In this document: positions 34,484 to 35,416 of the stretch, piece by piece
How the letters are laid out: each line of letters begins with the position of its first letter
How positions within the stretch are numbered: the first letter of the stretch is position 1
Notes under the pieces: generated by a model
Database searches by the model: none
What the model was told of the DNA's origin: nothing
What the model saw: the letters and a program-made list of their open reading frames with translations, nothing else
Assembly: GCA_030832455.1 (NCBI GenBank)
Contig: JAURJB010000010.1
Location: forward strand, 1-35,416
Direction of reading: 5' to 3'
DNA length: 35,416 nt
Source: Acidimicrobiales bacterium
Lineage (GTDB): Bacteria; Actinomycetota; Acidimicrobiia; Acidimicrobiales; Ilumatobacteraceae
Translations under genes and position numbers: made by a program

Positions 34484-35416
34484 TCAGCGTACTTCCATGC
34501 TGCGGAGTGCCTGGCGCACCGCTTCGAGATCAACCGATGTAACCGGTTCTACTCCACGTGGGCCATCGAGAACAAAGGTCAATCCTGTTAATGCCTTTTT
34601 GTCACCATGCATTAACTGGATCAACTGCTCATGGGACACGCCAGCAGGCAGTGCACATGACAAACCGTACTCACCGGTGACGACTGCTCGGTGTTGGTCA
34701 ACTCTGTGTTGATCAATGCGACCAAGCTGATACGCAACATGTGCCGCATACACCAGACCGATTGCCACTGCTTCACCATGTGCGAGCGAGAAATCAGTCG
34801 CAATCTCTAGCGCGTGTGCGAGTGTATGTCCGTAATTGAGGAGCATTCGCCGACCACCTTCTCGCTCATCTACACCAACGATGTCTGCCTTAATCTGTAC
34901 ACAACGAGCAATTCGTTCCGCCAACTCAAGAGTCAACAGATTGTCGCCAGTGAGAAAGTGATACTTGGCCATTTCACCATGACCGCACCTGATTTCTCGC
35001 GGACTCAGGCTGGCAAGAGCATCGGTATCGCAGAACACAGCGCATGGCTGCCAAAAGGACCCAACCAAATTTTTGCCAGTTGCCAGATTGACTCCCGTTT
35101 TTCCACCAACTGCAGCATCAACCATGCCCACAAGAGTCGTTGAAACATGAACTGCTGCGATTCCTCGGTGCCACAACGACGCAGCGAATCCGGCAACATC
35201 GGTGACCATTCCTCCACCAACACCAACGATGACATCATTGCGAGTCAAACCGATGTTTGCGCACTCAGCCATGATCGCCTCAATCGTCGATAACGATTTA
35301 TGCTCTTCGCCATCACCAATCATGATTGTTGATACCGATACCCCAGCAGACTTCAGATCATCTGCGATAGCAAACGGAATTCCTTCTTGCGTGATCACTA
35401 ATGCGCGCTGTGCAGT
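34484..35416 (-). CDS. aroB: 3-dehydroquinate synthase (N-terminus beyond window)
   Basis: Second shikimate-pathway step, an NAD- and metal-dependent cyclisation of DAHP. About 310 C-terminal residues are present. The frame continues to the last base of the window (TAQRALVITQEGIPFA), so the GTG near 35398 is internal, and roughly 50 N-terminal residues are missing. The NAD-binding VGGGMVTDVAGF and STTLVGMVDAAVGGKTG are present. The three metal ligands are visible as Glu in GHGEMAKY, His in LNYGHTLAHA and His in LAHGEAVAIG. It is followed by aroQ after 4 nt. aroK and aroC would be expected upstream, outside the window. Confidence 0.96.
   Translation of the reverse strand, partial: TAQRALVITQEGIPFAIADDLKSAGVSVSTIMIGDGEEHKSLSTIEAIMAECANIGLTRNDVIVGVGGGMVTDVAGFAASLWHRGIAAVHVSTTLVGMVDAAVGGKTGVNLATGKNLVGSFWQPCAVFCDTDALASLSPREIRCGHGEMAKYHFLTGDNLLTLELAERIARCVQIKADIVGVDEREGGRRMLLNYGHTLAHALEIATDFSLAHGEAVAIGLVYAAHVAYQLGRIDQHRVDQHRAVVTGEYGLSCALPAGVSHEQLIQLMHGDKKALTGLTFVLDGPRGVEPVTSVDLEAVRQALRSMEVR

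Noticed and set aside
34480-34533. Upstream ATG for aroQ at 34533
   Set aside because: It would overlap aroB by 50 nt and add 18 residues not seen in the family; ATG 34479 gives the normal length.

Overview
This window looks like a chromosome segment from a member of the Actinomycetota, most likely a compact, mid-GC member of class Acidimicrobiia (my inference). The signs are a gene for the actinobacterial integration host factor mIHF beside gmk-rpoZ-coaBC-metK-priA, a PriA without a helicase Walker A, the arg cluster order, and 16S text of actinobacterial type. G+C is about half by eye. Nearly everything is on the minus strand, so transcription runs from the right end (aroB) to the left end (16S rRNA). 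Only two genes are on the plus strand.

Right to left. 35416-31943: the end of the shikimate cluster (aroB, cut by the window edge, then aroQ), an M24 aminopeptidase, efp and nusB. 31965-30508: a DUF2079 polytopic membrane protein. 30510-22331: a pyrimidine operon pyrR-pyrB-pyrC-carA-carB-pyrD preceded by a recognisable PyrR-binding RNA hairpin. 22313-16852: mihF, gmk, rpoZ, coaBC, metK, priA. 16883-16245 (+): an RsmC-like methyltransferase. 16221-14540: def, fmt and a small cold-shock-like OB-fold gene. 14208-14543 (+): a DUF1844-type protein. 14032-8502: infC-rpmI-rplT, a SpoU/TrmH RNA methyltransferase, pheS-pheT. 8488-1277: an arginine operon argC-argB-argD-argF-argR-argH with tyrS at its end. 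1178-1: an rRNA promoter, a structured leader with boxA, and the first ~690 nt of 16S rRNA.

The genes are mostly housekeeping: pyrimidine, arginine and CoA/SAM synthesis, translation initiation and N-formyl processing, tRNA charging and rRNA. They are tightly packed, and at least a dozen junctions are 4-nt ATGA/GTGA-type overlaps. I found no mobile element, CRISPR array, phage, defence or secondary-metabolite system, and no clear new biological system. The most interesting signals are in initiation and control: (1) a probable AUA start for infC, coupled to a mini-ORF, with a sequestered Shine-Dalgarno; (2) a TrmH-family gene whose N-terminal domain can only be translated from a non-AUG codon, best a CTG overlapping the rplT stop; (3) an argC promoter lying entirely within two ARG boxes, with the predicted +1 on the A of the ATG (leaderless); (4) a PyrR-site hairpin just before the pyrR Shine-Dalgarno; (5) the absence of argJ, argG, pyrK and pyrF from clusters where relatives often keep them; (6) a 16S 530-loop variant that mismatches a common universal primer.
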